Position numbers and translations under genes: made by a program
The notes under the pieces: generated by a model
The model's input: only the letters and a program-made list of their open reading frames with translations
What the model was told of the DNA's origin: nothing
Database searches by the model: none
Source of the DNA: PALSA-894 sp034669145
GTDB lineage: Bacteria; Pseudomonadota; Alphaproteobacteria; Rhizobiales; Xanthobacteraceae
Direction of reading: 5' to 3'
DNA: 64,000 nt
Assembly: GCA_034669145.1 (NCBI GenBank)
Contig: JAXDNY010000060.1
Coordinates: forward strand, 49,784-113,783
Shown here: positions 9,107 through 17,581 of the stretch, one piece after another
Numbering within the stretch: the stretch's first letter is position 1
Layout of the letters: each line of letters starts with the position of its first letter

Positions 9107-10846
9107 ATGCACGACATCGTCATTCGCGGCGGCAGCGTCATCGACGGGAGCGGCGCGCCCGCCTTCACCGGCGACATCGCGATATCCGGCGGCCGGATCG
9201 CCGCGGTCGGCGGCAAGCAAGGGCCGGCGCGGCGCGAGATAGACGCCGATGGGCTCCTGGTCACGCCCGGCTGGGTCGACGTGCACACCCACTACGATGG
9301 GCAGGCGATGTGGGACCCGCTGCTCGCGCCGTCGTGCTGGCATGGCGTCACCACGGTGATGTTCGGCAATTGCGGCGTCGGCTTCGCGCCGGTGAAGAAA
9401 GAGCATCACGGCGCGCTGATGGACCTGATGGAGGGCGTCGAGGAAATCCCCAATCCGGTGCTCGCCGCAGGGCTGAACTGGGAGTGGGAAACCTTCCCGC
9501 AATACATGAACGAGCTCGATCGGCGCGAACGCGCAATCGACATCGGCGCGCAGATCGCGCACCTGCCGCTGCGCGTCTACGTGATGGGCGACCGCGCGAT
9601 CCGGCGCGAGCCCGCGACCCCCGATGACATTGCGAAGATGCGCGACCTCACCGTCGAGGCGCTGCAATGCGGCGCGTTCGGCTTCACCACCTCGCGCACC
9701 GACTCGCACAAGACGCCGGACGGCGATCTGGTCCCGTCGCGCGACGCCGACGATCATGAGTTGCTCGGCATCGGTTCGGCAATGAGCGTCACCGGCACCG
9801 GCGCATTCGGGATGAATAGCGATTTCGACGACGAGGAATTCGAGCTGCGCTGGATGCGAAAGCTCGCCAAGGAAACCGGCCGGCCGATCTGGTTCCTGCT
9901 CACCGACCGCTATTCCGATCCGCAGCGCTGGCGCCGCCTGATGAAGGCGGTGCACGAGGCGCGCGCGCAAGGGCTCTCGCTCACCGCGCAGACGGCCGGC
10001 CGCCCGATCGGCGTGATGATGGGCATCGGGACGGCGCTCAACCCGTTCACCGTGCGTCCGACCTACAAGGCGCTCGAAAGCCTGCCCATCGAAGAGCAGC
10101 GCCGCCGCCTGCGCGATCCCGAGATGCGGCGGAAGATCCTCTCCGAGGAGCCCTCGGACGCTGAGGTCGCCAAGCTCGCGCAATTCCGTCAGGTCGTCGC
10201 CAAGCGCTTCGACAAGTTCTTTGTCATGGGCAACCCGCCGGACTATGAGCCGGGTCCCGAGAAGAGCGTCGCGGCGATCGCGCAGCGCGAAGGGCGCACG
10301 CCGGAGGAAGTCGCCTACGACTACATCCTCGAGGACGGGCAATTTCTCTACTTCCCGGTGGTGCACTACGTCACCGGTGACCACGAGCCGATCCGCGAGA
10401 TGCTCAACGATCCCGGTGTGCTGCTCGGCCTCTCGGATGGGGGCGCGCATTGCACCTCGATCATCGATGCGGGCATGCCGAGCTACATGCTCACCCACTG
10501 GGGCCGCGACCGCACCCGCGGTCCGAAGCTGCCGCTGGAAATGCTGGTGAAGCGCCAGACCAGCGAGACCGCGAATTTCTTCGGGCTGACCGATCGCGGG
10601 CGCCTTGCGCCCGGGCTGCGCGCCGACGTGAACGTGATCGACTTTCACGGCATGCGGATGCAGAAACCCGAGCTGATCCACGACATGCCGGCGAACGGCC
10701 GGCGCTTCGTGCAGCGCGTGACCGGCTACGAGGCCACGCTGGTCGCGGGCCAGCCGATTTTCGAGCGCGGCGAGCATACCGGCGCGCTGCCCGGCAAGCT
10801 GGTGCGAGCGGGGCATGACACACGGAGCCTGCAAGCGGCAGAGTAA
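9107..10846 (+). CDS. N-acyl-D-amino-acid deacylase / amidohydrolase
   Basis: 579 residues. The ATG at 9107 is preferred to one 57 bases upstream: it follows a GGAGG site, and the amidohydrolase fold (MHDIVIRGGSVIDGSG) starts at once. The metal motif HTHYDGQ gives His60 and His62; GVTTVMFGNCGVGFAP, FGFTTSRTDSHKTPDGD and the late LSDGGAHCT block (Asp444) all match the D-aminoacylase branch of the amidohydrolase superfamily. These enzymes release D-amino acids from N-acyl derivatives in the cytosol, using zinc. The protein is about 80-90 residues longer than classical D-aminoacylases but within the range of this alphaproteobacterial subgroup. The acyl-amino-acid substrate is not deducible. MeaB starts 44 bases downstream, so co-transcription is possible. 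Confidence 0.85.
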   Translation: MHDIVIRGGSVIDGSGAPAFTGDIAISGGRIAAVGGKQGPARREIDADGLLVTPGWVDVHTHYDGQAMWDPLLAPSCWHGVTTVMFGNCGVGFAPVKKEHHGALMDLMEGVEEIPNPVLAAGLNWEWETFPQYMNELDRRERAIDIGAQIAHLPLRVYVMGDRAIRREPATPDDIAKMRDLTVEALQCGAFGFTTSRTDSHKTPDGDLVPSRDADDHELLGIGSAMSVTGTGAFGMNSDFDDEEFELRWMRKLAKETGRPIWFLLTDRYSDPQRWRRLMKAVHEARAQGLSLTAQTAGRPIGVMMGIGTALNPFTVRPTYKALESLPIEEQRRRLRDPEMRRKILSEEPSDAEVAKLAQFRQVVAKRFDKFFVMGNPPDYEPGPEKSVAAIAQREGRTPEEVAYDYILEDGQFLYFPVVHYVTGDHEPIREMLNDPGVLLGLSDGGAHCTSIIDAGMPSYMLTHWGRDRTRGPKLPLEMLVKRQTSETANFFGLTDRGRLAPGLRADVNVIDFHGMRMQKPELIHDMPANGRRFVQRVTGYEATLVAGQPIFERGEHTGALPGKLVRAGHDTRSLQAAE

Positions 10847-10890
10847 CGACGCGCGTTGATCGCAACGGCTTTTCCTGCTTGATTGCGGCG

Positions 10891-11880
10891 ATGTCCGCCG
10901 CTGCGACTCACGACGTATCGACCCTCGCCCGCAAACTACGCGGCGGCGACCGCGCGACGCTCGCGCGCGCCATCACGCTGGTGGAGAGCAAGCGCGCCGA
11001 CCATCAGCAGGCCGCGCACCGCCTGGTGCAGGAACTGCTCGCCGAAACCGGGAAGGCGGTGCGCGTCGGCATCACCGGCTCTCCCGGCGTCGGCAAGTCG
11101 ACCACGATCGACGCGCTCGGCACGTCGCTGACGGAGAAAGGGCACAAGGTCGCGGTGCTGGCGGTGGACCCGTCGTCCACCCGCACCGGCGGCTCGATCC
11201 TCGGCGACAAGACCCGCATGGCGCGGCTCGCGGTCGACCCGAACGCCTTCATTCGCCCTTCGCCCGCCGCCGGCACACTCGGCGGCGTCGCCGCCAAGAC
11301 ACGCGAGACGATGCTGATCTGCGAGGCCGCGGGCTTCGACGTGATTCTGGTCGAGACCGTCGGCATCGGACAATCGGAGACCGCGGTCGCCGACATGACG
11401 GACTTCTTCCTCGTGCTGATGCTGCCCGGCGCGGGCGACGAATTGCAGGGGATCAAGAAGGGCGTGGTCGAGCTCGCCGACATGATCGCCGTCAACAAGG
11501 CCGACGGCGACAATGTGAAGCGCGCCAGTGCGGCGGCGGGCGAATACCGCGCGGCGCTGCATATCCTCACCCCGCGCTCGCCCACCTGGGCGCCGCCGGT
11601 CGTGACCTATTCGGCGCTCACCGAAGACGGCATCGCACTACTATGGGACCAGGTGCTGGCGCATCGCCAGCAGCTTGCCGCCTCGGGCGAGTTCGCGGCG
11701 CGGCGGCGCGAGCAGCAGGTCAAATGGATGTGGGCGATGCTGGAAGACCGATTCCACTTGCGCCTGAAGACCGACGCCAAACTCAAGGCGCGCCTGCCGG
11801 CGATCGAGAAATCGGTGGCCGACGGAACGCTCGCGCCCGCGCTCGCGGTGGAAGAGATCGCGGCGGCGCTGGGTGTATAG
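10891..11880 (+). CDS. meaB: Methylmalonyl-CoA mutase-associated G-protein chaperone MeaB
   Basis: 329 residues. A TTG four codons upstream is possible, but the ATG at 10891 is preferred. Walker A is GSPGVGKST (about 63-71), the base-specificity motif is NKAD (202-205), and PSSTRTGGSILGDKTRM plus ETVGIGQSE are diagnostic for the MeaB/ArgK family of SIMIBI GTPases. MeaB protects and reactivates adenosylcobalamin-dependent acyl-CoA mutases by gating cofactor loading. No mutase gene lies in the window, so its partner is encoded elsewhere. The CDF transporter starts two bases after the stop, suggesting an operon. The name ArgK and a role in arginine transport are outdated for this family. Confidence 0.93.
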   Translation: MSAAATHDVSTLARKLRGGDRATLARAITLVESKRADHQQAAHRLVQELLAETGKAVRVGITGSPGVGKSTTIDALGTSLTEKGHKVAVLAVDPSSTRTGGSILGDKTRMARLAVDPNAFIRPSPAAGTLGGVAAKTRETMLICEAAGFDVILVETVGIGQSETAVADMTDFFLVLMLPGAGDELQGIKKGVVELADMIAVNKADGDNVKRASAAAGEYRAALHILTPRSPTWAPPVVTYSALTEDGIALLWDQVLAHRQQLAASGEFAARRREQQVKWMWAMLEDRFHLRLKTDAKLKARLPAIEKSVADGTLAPALAVEEIAAALGV

Positions 11881-11882
11881 CA

Positions 11883-12833
11883 ATGGCCGCTGGTTCCGGA
11901 TCACGCAAAGTCATCTACGCAGCACTCGCCGGCAATCTGCTGGTCGCGCTCACCAAGTTCGTGGCCGCGTGGTGGACCGGCAGTTCGGCGATGCTGAGCG
12001 AGGGTGTGCATTCGGTGGTCGACACATCGAACCAGATCCTGCTGCTGTACGGCATCCGGCGCTCCACCAAACCGCGCGATGAGGATCATCCGCTTGGCTA
12101 TGGGCGCGAACTCTATTTCTGGAGCTTCATCGTCGCGGTGTTGATCTTCTCGCTCGGCGCGGGCGTGGCGTTCTTCGAAGGCGTCTCGCATATCCGGGCG
12201 CCGGTGCCGATCACCGACCCGATTGTGAACTACGTCGTACTCGGCATCTCGTTCGTGTTCGAGGGCACGACGCTCATCATCGCGCTGAAGGAGTTCAACA
12301 AGACACGCGGTTCGCTCGGCTACATCGGGGCTGTCGAGGAGAGCAAGGACCCGCCGTCCTTCCTCGTGCTGTTCGAGGATTCGGCCGCGCTGGTCGGCAT
12401 CGTGATCGCGTTTGCCGGCACGGCCGCCGCGCAGGTCTTCGCGATGCCGGTGCTCGATGGCGTAGCGTCGCTCGGGATCAGTCTGGTGCTCGCCGTCACG
12501 GCGACATTCCTCGCACGCGAGAGCAAGAGCCTGCTGATCGGCGAAGGCGCGCGGGCGCGCACGATGCGCTCGATCCGCCAGATCGCCGCCGAGCAGCCGG
12601 GCGTCGAGCGCGTGAACGATCTCATCACCGTGCACCTCGCGCCGCAGCAGGTGGTCGCGGCGCTCAGCCTCGAATTCAAAGACGAGTTGACGACGCCGCA
12701 GATCGAGCAGGCGGTCGTGGCGATCGAAGGCCGCATCTGCTCGCAGAACCCGGAGGTGTACACGATCTTCATCAAGCCGCAGTCGAGCAGCACGCGTGAC
12801 CGGCGAGCGCAACCCGCGGCGGCCCGCACATGA
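11883..12833 (+). CDS. Cation diffusion facilitator family transporter
   Basis: 316 residues with six membrane helices then a cytoplasmic ferredoxin-like C-terminal domain (about 215-305), the standard CDF layout. Helix 2 carries SEGVHSVVDTSNQ, and the loop HPLGYGRELYFW is conserved. Helix 5 carries LFEDSAALVG, where the usual HxxxD metal pair is replaced by E-D, as in the SLC30A9-like branch. Function is export of a divalent cation (Zn, Fe, Co or Mn) by proton antiport; the ion is not certain. It is tightly packed between meaB (two-base gap) and the pyroglutamyl-peptidase gene (four-base ATGA overlap), implying translational coupling. Confidence 0.85.
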   Translation: MAAGSGSRKVIYAALAGNLLVALTKFVAAWWTGSSAMLSEGVHSVVDTSNQILLLYGIRRSTKPRDEDHPLGYGRELYFWSFIVAVLIFSLGAGVAFFEGVSHIRAPVPITDPIVNYVVLGISFVFEGTTLIIALKEFNKTRGSLGYIGAVEESKDPPSFLVLFEDSAALVGIVIAFAGTAAAQVFAMPVLDGVASLGISLVLAVTATFLARESKSLLIGEGARARTMRSIRQIAAEQPGVERVNDLITVHLAPQQVVAALSLEFKDELTTPQIEQAVVAIEGRICSQNPEVYTIFIKPQSSSTRDRRAQPAAART

Positions 12834-13447
12834 CGACGGTGCTTATCACCGGCTTTGGACGTTTTCCCGGCGCGCCGTCCAATCCGAGCGGACCGCTTGC
12901 GCTGGCGCTCGCGAAGCGGCGGCGGCCCGCATTTGCGGATGTTCGCCGCGCGGCGCATGTCTTCGAGACGAGCTACGCGGCGGTCGACCGCGATCTGCCG
13001 AAGCTGATCGCGAAGCACAAGCCCGACATCGTGCTGATGTTCGGGCTTGCGGCGCGCACGCCGTTCGTGCGCGTCGAGACCCGCGCGCGCAACGCAATGT
13101 CGATCCTGTTTCCCGACGTGACGGGCTTCCGCCCGGCCGGCCGGGCGATTGCGCCCGACAAGCCCCCGCTGCGCGGCGCCGCGCCTTTTGCACGCCTGCT
13201 CGGGGCGGCGCGGGCGACCGGAACACGCACCCGCATGTCGCGCGATGCCGGGCGGTATCTTTGCAACTACGTCTATTGGCGCACGCTCGAAGCGTCCCGA
13301 TCCGGCACGCTGGCGCAGTTCATTCATATCCCGCCGGTCGCAAAACGGCCGCGGCCGCCGGGTGGAAAACGCCGCGCCTCGCACGCGGCGCTGGTGCGCA
13401 CCGGAGAGGCCATTCTGCTCGCGCTGCTGGCCGCCCACCGCCGTTAA
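12830..13447 (+). CDS. Pyroglutamyl-peptidase I-like cysteine peptidase (family C15)
   Basis: 205 residues, usual size for Pcp (about 210-215). The opening TTVLITGFGRFPGAPSNPS matches the family start. The catalytic triad is intact and correctly spaced: Glu83 (VRVETRARN), Cys145 (RYLCNYVYW) and His166 (FIHIP), compared with Glu80/Cys143/His167 in known enzymes. It would remove N-terminal pyroglutamate from peptides in the cytosol. The middle (about 105-135) is divergent and Pro/Ala/Arg-rich, so activity and specificity may have drifted. Its ATG overlaps the CDF stop as ATGA. A strong hairpin follows at 13457-13477. Confidence 0.85.
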   Translation: MTTVLITGFGRFPGAPSNPSGPLALALAKRRRPAFADVRRAAHVFETSYAAVDRDLPKLIAKHKPDIVLMFGLAARTPFVRVETRARNAMSILFPDVTGFRPAGRAIAPDKPPLRGAAPFARLLGAARATGTRTRMSRDAGRYLCNYVYWRTLEASRSGTLAQFIHIPPVAKRPRPPGGKRRASHAALVRTGEAILLALLAAHRR

Positions 13448-13456
13448 CCTGAATGC

Positions 13457-13496
13457 GCTGTGCCGCGACGGCACAGCCGCGGCGGCGCGTTTCTTG
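13457..13496 (+). terminator. Candidate terminator after the meaB-CDF-pcp operon
   Basis: GCTGTGCCG (13457-13465) and CGGCACAGC (13469-13477) form a perfect nine-base stem with a three-base loop, ten bases after the pcp-like stop. A short T-rich run (tttctt) follows only after a GC-rich gap, so it is a hairpin with an imperfect tail; a rho-independent role is plausible, not proven. Confidence 0.45.
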
Positions 13497-13527
13497 AACC
13501 TGCGATCCCTCACATCGAGGGATCGCC

Positions 13528-14904
13528 ATGGCCATCGACCGCCGCCATTTCATCGGAGCCACCGCCGCAACCGGCGCGTTCACCGTGACCGAAGCCGCCG
13601 CCACCACGCCGCCCACAACCGGAACCGTCCCGGTGTCGGGGCTTGGCGTTGAAGCCATTCATCTTGGCGTTCGCTTCAACGGCACCGAAGACCAGACCGA
13701 GGCGTTGCAACGCGCGATCGACCGCACCGCCGGCGCCCGCCTGCCACTCATTCTGGCCCCCGGCGTCTATCGCGCACGCGGCCTTGTGCTCCCGACGGGT
13801 GCACGGCTGACCGGCGTGCCGGGTGCGACGCGCATCGTCGCAACCGACAATGCGCCGATCATCGTCGCGCGCGGCACCGACTACATTCTACTCTCCGGAA
13901 TCATCTTCGACGGTAGCGGCAAGACGCTTCCCGAGAAGAGCGGCCTGATCCAGATCGCGGCCGGCCGCGGCATCGCGATCCGCGATTGCGAAGTGCTCGG
14001 CTCGGGCCGCAACGGCATCGTGCTCGAAGGCATCGAGGGCGAAGTGACCACAACGACGGTCACCGGTGCGCTCGGCACGGCGATCCTTTCGCTCGATGCG
14101 CGCGGCCTCGTGATCGCGCGCAACACGATCCGCAACGCGGCGAACAACGGCATTCAGGTGTGGCGCTCGCAGGCGGGGGATGACGGCACGCAGGTGCTCG
14201 ACAACCGCATCGAGGACACCGCCGCGCAAGGCGGCGGCTCGGGGCAGAACGGCAACGCCATCAACGTGTTTCGCGCACACAACGTGACCGTGCGCGGCAA
14301 CCGCATCCGCAATGCGGCGTTCTCGGCCGTGCGGGGCAACGCGGCGTCGAACATCCAGATCACCAACAACACCTGCACCGGGCTCGGCGAGGTCGCGATC
14401 TATGCGGAGTTCGGCTTCGAGGGCGCGGTGATCGCCAACAACACCGTGGACGGCGCCTCGATCGGCATTGCGGTCACGAACTTCAATCAAGGCGGTCGGC
14501 TTGCCGTCGTGCAGGGCAATCTCATCCGCAATCTGGTGACGCGCCGCCCGGCCGGCACCGACCCGAACGACGGCAACGGCATCGGAATCGGCGTCGAAGC
14601 AGACACCGCAGTGACCGGCAACATCATCGAGAACGCGCCGGTCGCCGGCATCTCGGTCGGCTGGGGACAATATCTGCGCGACGTCAGCGTGACCGGCAAC
14701 GTGGTGCGCGGCGCGGGCGTCGGCATCGCAGTGTCGGTGACGCCGGGCGCGGGGTCCGCGGTCATCGCCGACAATCTGATCGCGGCGGTGAAGAACGGCG
14801 CGATCGTCGGCATGGACCAGCGCAAGGCGATGACCGGCGATCTCGCGCGCGACGGCGCGGCGCGCTACGCGCAGCTTGCCATCAACGGCAACCGGGTGCG
14901 CTAG
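13528..14904 (+). CDS. Tat-exported right-handed beta-helix repeat protein
   Basis: 458 residues. The N-terminus MAIDRRHFIGATAATGAF is a twin-arginine signal (Arg5-Arg6). After a linker come GVRFNGTEDQTEALQRAID and then more than ten coils of parallel beta-helix with recurring N-x-I-x-N turns (RNTIRNAANNGIQVWRS, VRGNRIRNAAFSAVRGN, ANNTVDGASIGIAV). This matches the uncharacterised alphaproteobacterial family of twin-arginine repeat proteins (TIGR03808-like, from memory). Such folds bind or cleave polysaccharides; no catalytic residues can be assigned. Location would be periplasm. Its TAG stop overlaps the convergent RES gene stop. An in-frame ribosome-site-like GGGATCGCC precedes the ATG. Confidence 0.8.
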   Translation: MAIDRRHFIGATAATGAFTVTEAAATTPPTTGTVPVSGLGVEAIHLGVRFNGTEDQTEALQRAIDRTAGARLPLILAPGVYRARGLVLPTGARLTGVPGATRIVATDNAPIIVARGTDYILLSGIIFDGSGKTLPEKSGLIQIAAGRGIAIRDCEVLGSGRNGIVLEGIEGEVTTTTVTGALGTAILSLDARGLVIARNTIRNAANNGIQVWRSQAGDDGTQVLDNRIEDTAAQGGGSGQNGNAINVFRAHNVTVRGNRIRNAAFSAVRGNAASNIQITNNTCTGLGEVAIYAEFGFEGAVIANNTVDGASIGIAVTNFNQGGRLAVVQGNLIRNLVTRRPAGTDPNDGNGIGIGVEADTAVTGNIIENAPVAGISVGWGQYLRDVSVTGNVVRGAGVGIAVSVTPGAGSAVIADNLIAAVKNGAIVGMDQRKAMTGDLARDGAARYAQLAINGNRVR

Positions 14905-15671
14905 GCCCGGTCCCACGTCAGCCCGGCGATGCGCGGATCGGCCGCAAAGGCATCGCGCGCAAACTCCAATCGCGCGTCGGGAAACTCGCAAATCGCTCGC
15001 GCTCCGGTCGCGCCAAACTGGATGCACCACGTCTGCCGCTCGATCGGCTGCTCTGACACAAAACCCGCGCAGCTCAGAATCGCGACGTTCGCTCCGTGAG
15101 CCGGATCGCGCACGGACTCGGAGCGGATCACCTCAATAGCGGCCTCGCGTGCCGCATCGGCGAGCGCCTGACAGGGTGCGCAGTCCGTGAGGTGCGTCCA
15201 CGCGGTTCTGTCCGCCGACAAGGGTGGCGACATCAGATCGAGCGCCCGCTTCGTCCGGTACCTGACGGAGAATGCGGTGAACTCCGCGGCATTCGCGGGC
15301 CAGGGAGTTGAGGGCGACTCGGCGAAGAACAACAGCCGGTGGAACGCCGTTTCGGCAATCGCCGTATCGGGCCGCGCCGAGCCGTAGAAGACGCCAGGCG
15401 TCAGCCCGGCGCGGCGGAAACGCGAGCCGCGCGGATAGGGCGATCCATAGCGGAACGGCGTCGCCAGCAAATAATGCAAATGCCGGCATTCGGGCGGCAC
15501 CGGCGGCTTGCTCTGCTCGATCAGGCTTTCCAGCAAGGTCTGTTCGGCGAGCGTATCGACGAGCTTGAGCGTGGATACGCGGTGCTGCGCCTCGACCAGC
15601 CGCCAGCAAAGCCCCGAAAGCGCGCGGCACTCAGACGACAGCGCGCCGGGCGTCCAGGTATGCGATGACAT
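14901..15671 (-). CDS. RES-domain toxin of a RES/Xre toxin-antitoxin pair
   Basis: 256 residues. The RES core lies at about 60-230: PFRYGSPYPRGSRFRRAGLTP, then GVFYGSARPDTAIAETAFHR, which carries the conserved Tyr and Glu of the family. The family name comes from conserved Arg, Glu and Ser. RES toxins (for example MbcT) degrade NAD+, and the related ParT modifies target proteins by ADP-ribosylation; which applies here is unknown. The ATG at 15671 lies inside the antitoxin gene, a 41-base overlap, so antitoxin is translated first. The stop (TAG at 14901-14903) overlaps the convergent beta-helix gene. Length fits RES proteins, which run about 150-260 residues. Confidence 0.85.
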   Translation of the reverse strand: MSSHTWTPGALSSECRALSGLCWRLVEAQHRVSTLKLVDTLAEQTLLESLIEQSKPPVPPECRHLHYLLATPFRYGSPYPRGSRFRRAGLTPGVFYGSARPDTAIAETAFHRLLFFAESPSTPWPANAAEFTAFSVRYRTKRALDLMSPPLSADRTAWTHLTDCAPCQALADAAREAAIEVIRSESVRDPAHGANVAILSCAGFVSEQPIERQTWCIQFGATGARAICEFPDARLEFARDAFAADPRIAGLTWDRA

Positions 15672-16011
15672 TGACGAGACCCTGAACGGTTTGCACCAGC
15701 GTCAGCGGGGGTCCGCCGAGCGCGGTATTGTCGTTGCGCAGCCACGAGCGCGCGACAGAGTCGTCGCCGCCGGTGATCGCATCGAGCGAGCGATAGAGGC
15801 GAACAAGAAGCACCGACAGTTCAAACGGCTTTTCGTTCGGGGCGAGCATGTAGCGGCCGGTCCCCATGCGCGATATCGTGGCCTCCGACAGCCCGATGAT
15901 GCTGCCGACGGTCTTGTTCGACAGACCCAGCCGCTCGGCCGCGCGCAACGTCGCCTTGGTGACTGTCGGCCCCTGTTCGATCGCGGTTTTTGCCGGTTGG
16001 CGCTTGTGCAT
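15631..16011 (-). CDS. Xre/MbcA/ParS-type antitoxin
   Basis: 126 residues from the Met at 16011. A Met seven codons upstream coincides with the expected transcription start of the promoter found here, so it is less likely. A basic N-terminus precedes an Xre-like helix-turn-helix (about 18-50: LRAAERLGLSNKTVGSIIGLSEATISRM). The C-terminal toxin-binding domain includes LVRLYRSLDAITGGD, then SWLRNDNTALGGPPLTLVQ, which is diagnostic of the MbcA/ParS/Xre antitoxin family, and ends VQGLVNVIAYLDARR. The antitoxin neutralises the RES toxin by blocking its active site and represses the shared promoter. The pair is divergent from the CoA-transferase gene. Confidence 0.87.
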   Translation of the reverse strand: MHKRQPAKTAIEQGPTVTKATLRAAERLGLSNKTVGSIIGLSEATISRMGTGRYMLAPNEKPFELSVLLVRLYRSLDAITGGDDSVARSWLRNDNTALGGPPLTLVQTVQGLVNVIAYLDARRAVV

Positions 16012-16036
16012 GGCTGGCTCTTTCTGTAGCATGATT

Positions 16037-16065
16037 TATATATAATAATTTCCTGTGAAAGACAA
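16037..16065 (-). promoter_or_regulatory. Promoter of the RES/Xre operon
   Basis: On the minus strand TTGTCT (16060-16065) and TATATA (16037-16042) are separated by exactly 17 bases. Transcription would begin near 16030, leaving an about 20-base leader with an AAAGAG ribosome site before the ATG at 16011. The AT-rich tract contrasts with the surrounding GC-rich sequence and is the likely antitoxin operator. Confidence 0.5.
16041..16046 (+). promoter_or_regulatory. Perfect -10 hexamer for the divergent CoA-transferase gene
   Basis: TATAAT lies 24 bases before the ATG at 16070 and overlaps the antitoxin promoter on the other strand. No good -35 box is seen 16-18 bases upstream. The arrangement would let the antitoxin repress both directions. 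Confidence 0.35.
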
Positions 16066-16069
16066 GCCG

Positions 16070-17464
16070 ATGGCTGAAACAACGTCCGTGAATGCCCTCG
16101 CGGCGCTATGGCGGCAGGCGGGCCATCGGAACGGGGCGCTGGAAGCCGTCACGCTGACCGGTGCCGAGCCGGCTTTGCCGTCATCCTTCGCTGTCGGCAC
16201 CGCCGCTCAAACCACTATCGCGGCGTCCGCGCTGGCGGCCGCCGAGCTGTGGCGGTCGCGCACGGGGCGGCAGCAACACGTTGCGGTCGATATGCGCGAT
16301 GCCGCAATCGAGTTTCGCAGCGAGCGCTACATGCGCCTCGACGGCAAGCCGCCCGAGGAATTGTGGGACAAGATCGCCGGGCTCTATCGTTGCGGCGACG
16401 GACGCTTCGTGCGGCTGCACACGAACTTTCCGCATCACCGCGATGGCGTGCTGAAGCTGCTCGGCTGCGACTACACGCGTGAAGCGGTGAAGGCCGCGCT
16501 GAACGGCTGGGAGGGAGAACAATTCGAGACGGCGGCTGCCGAAGCCGGATTGGTCGTCACGATGACGCGCTCATTCGCCGAATGGGACGCGCACCCGCAG
16601 GGCCGCGCGGTCGCGGGGCTGCCGACGTTCACGATCGAGAAAATCGGCGAGGCACCGCCGGTGCCGCTGTCGCCCGGCGACCGGCCGCTGTCCGGCGTGC
16701 GCGTCCTCGACCTCACCCGTGTGATCGCCGGTCCGGTATGCGGACGCACGCTCGCCGTGCACGGCGCCGATGTGCTCCTGGTCACGGCAGCGCATCTGCC
16801 GCAGATGATGCCGCTGGTGATGGACAGCGGCCGCGGCAAGCTCTCGACCTTCATCGATCTGCGCGACGCGACCGGGCGCGACACACTCGCGAGCCTCGTG
16901 CGCGATGCCGACATTTTCGTCCAGGGCTATCGGCCGGGTGCGGTGAAGGGAAGCGGTTTTGGCCCCGACGAGGCCGCGCGATTGCGCCCCGGCATCGTCT
17001 ATGTGTCGCTCTGCGCCTACGGCCACCAAGGCCCGTGGGCGAACCGGCGCGGCTTCGACTCGCTGGTGCAGAACGCCAACGGCATCAACGATGCCGAAGC
17101 GCTGGCCGCCGGCGCGAAGCACCCGAAGCCGCTGCCCTGCCAGGCACTCGACCACGCGGCGGGCTACCTGATGGCGTTCGGCGCCATGACGGCACTGGCG
17201 CGGCGCGCGACGCAAGGCGGAAGCTGGCACGCGCGCGTGTCGCTCGCACAGACCGGTCACTGGATCCGAAACCTCGGGCGCATCGACGGTCTGGCGTGTC
17301 CCGATCCCGGTTCCGAGGCCGTGCAGGATCGGCTCGACGAAAACGATTCAGGCTTCGGCCGTCTCACCACCGTGCGCCATGCCGCCACGATGTCGGAAAC
17401 GCCGCCGCACTGGGCGCGGCCCTCGGTGCCGCTTGGGACGCATCCAGCGGAATGGACGGACTAA
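16070..17464 (+). CDS. Class III CoA-transferase (CaiB/BaiF), apparently domain-permuted
   Basis: 464 residues from the ATG at 16070; a GTG five codons upstream is less likely. Residues about 205-430 hold the normal N-terminal half of CaiB-type enzymes: PLSGVRVLDLTRVIAGPVCGR, the nucleotide-like fold, and GFDSLVQNANG with the catalytic Asp330. Residues about 70-200 resemble the usual C-terminal half (LYRCGDGRFVRLHTNFPHHR, MTRSFAEWDAHPQGRAV), so the order of halves is swapped. Class III enzymes transfer CoA between acids through an aspartyl-CoA intermediate and form interlocked dimers, which could tolerate permutation. Substrate acids are unknown. It is divergent from the toxin-antitoxin genes and followed by a repeat. 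Confidence 0.82.
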   Translation: MAETTSVNALAALWRQAGHRNGALEAVTLTGAEPALPSSFAVGTAAQTTIAASALAAAELWRSRTGRQQHVAVDMRDAAIEFRSERYMRLDGKPPEELWDKIAGLYRCGDGRFVRLHTNFPHHRDGVLKLLGCDYTREAVKAALNGWEGEQFETAAAEAGLVVTMTRSFAEWDAHPQGRAVAGLPTFTIEKIGEAPPVPLSPGDRPLSGVRVLDLTRVIAGPVCGRTLAVHGADVLLVTAAHLPQMMPLVMDSGRGKLSTFIDLRDATGRDTLASLVRDADIFVQGYRPGAVKGSGFGPDEAARLRPGIVYVSLCAYGHQGPWANRRGFDSLVQNANGINDAEALAAGAKHPKPLPCQALDHAAGYLMAFGAMTALARRATQGGSWHARVSLAQTGHWIRNLGRIDGLACPDPGSEAVQDRLDENDSGFGRLTTVRHAATMSETPPHWARPSVPLGTHPAEWTD

Positions 17465-17472
17465 CTCAGATT

Positions 17473-17581
17473 GTCATCCCGGCCAAGCGAGCGAAGCGAG
17501 CGCGAGCCGGGACCCATCGTGCAACAAACGACTGACGGCGGTTTATGGGTCCCGGGTCTCCCTTCGGTCGCCCGGGATGAC
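17473..17581. repeat. Palindromic repeat family A, copy 1
   Basis: The copy has a left arm GTCATCCCGG..GAGCCGGGACCCAT and a right arm ATGGGTCCCGGG..CCCGGGATGAC, inverted around about 30 variable bases. The right arm supplies the last codons of the asparaginase gene. Six copies of this family occur in the window. Confidence 0.85.

Noticed and set aside
8909..10834. 641-codon minus-strand frame over the deacylase
   Set aside because: Antisense shadow of a gene with intact amidohydrolase motifs.
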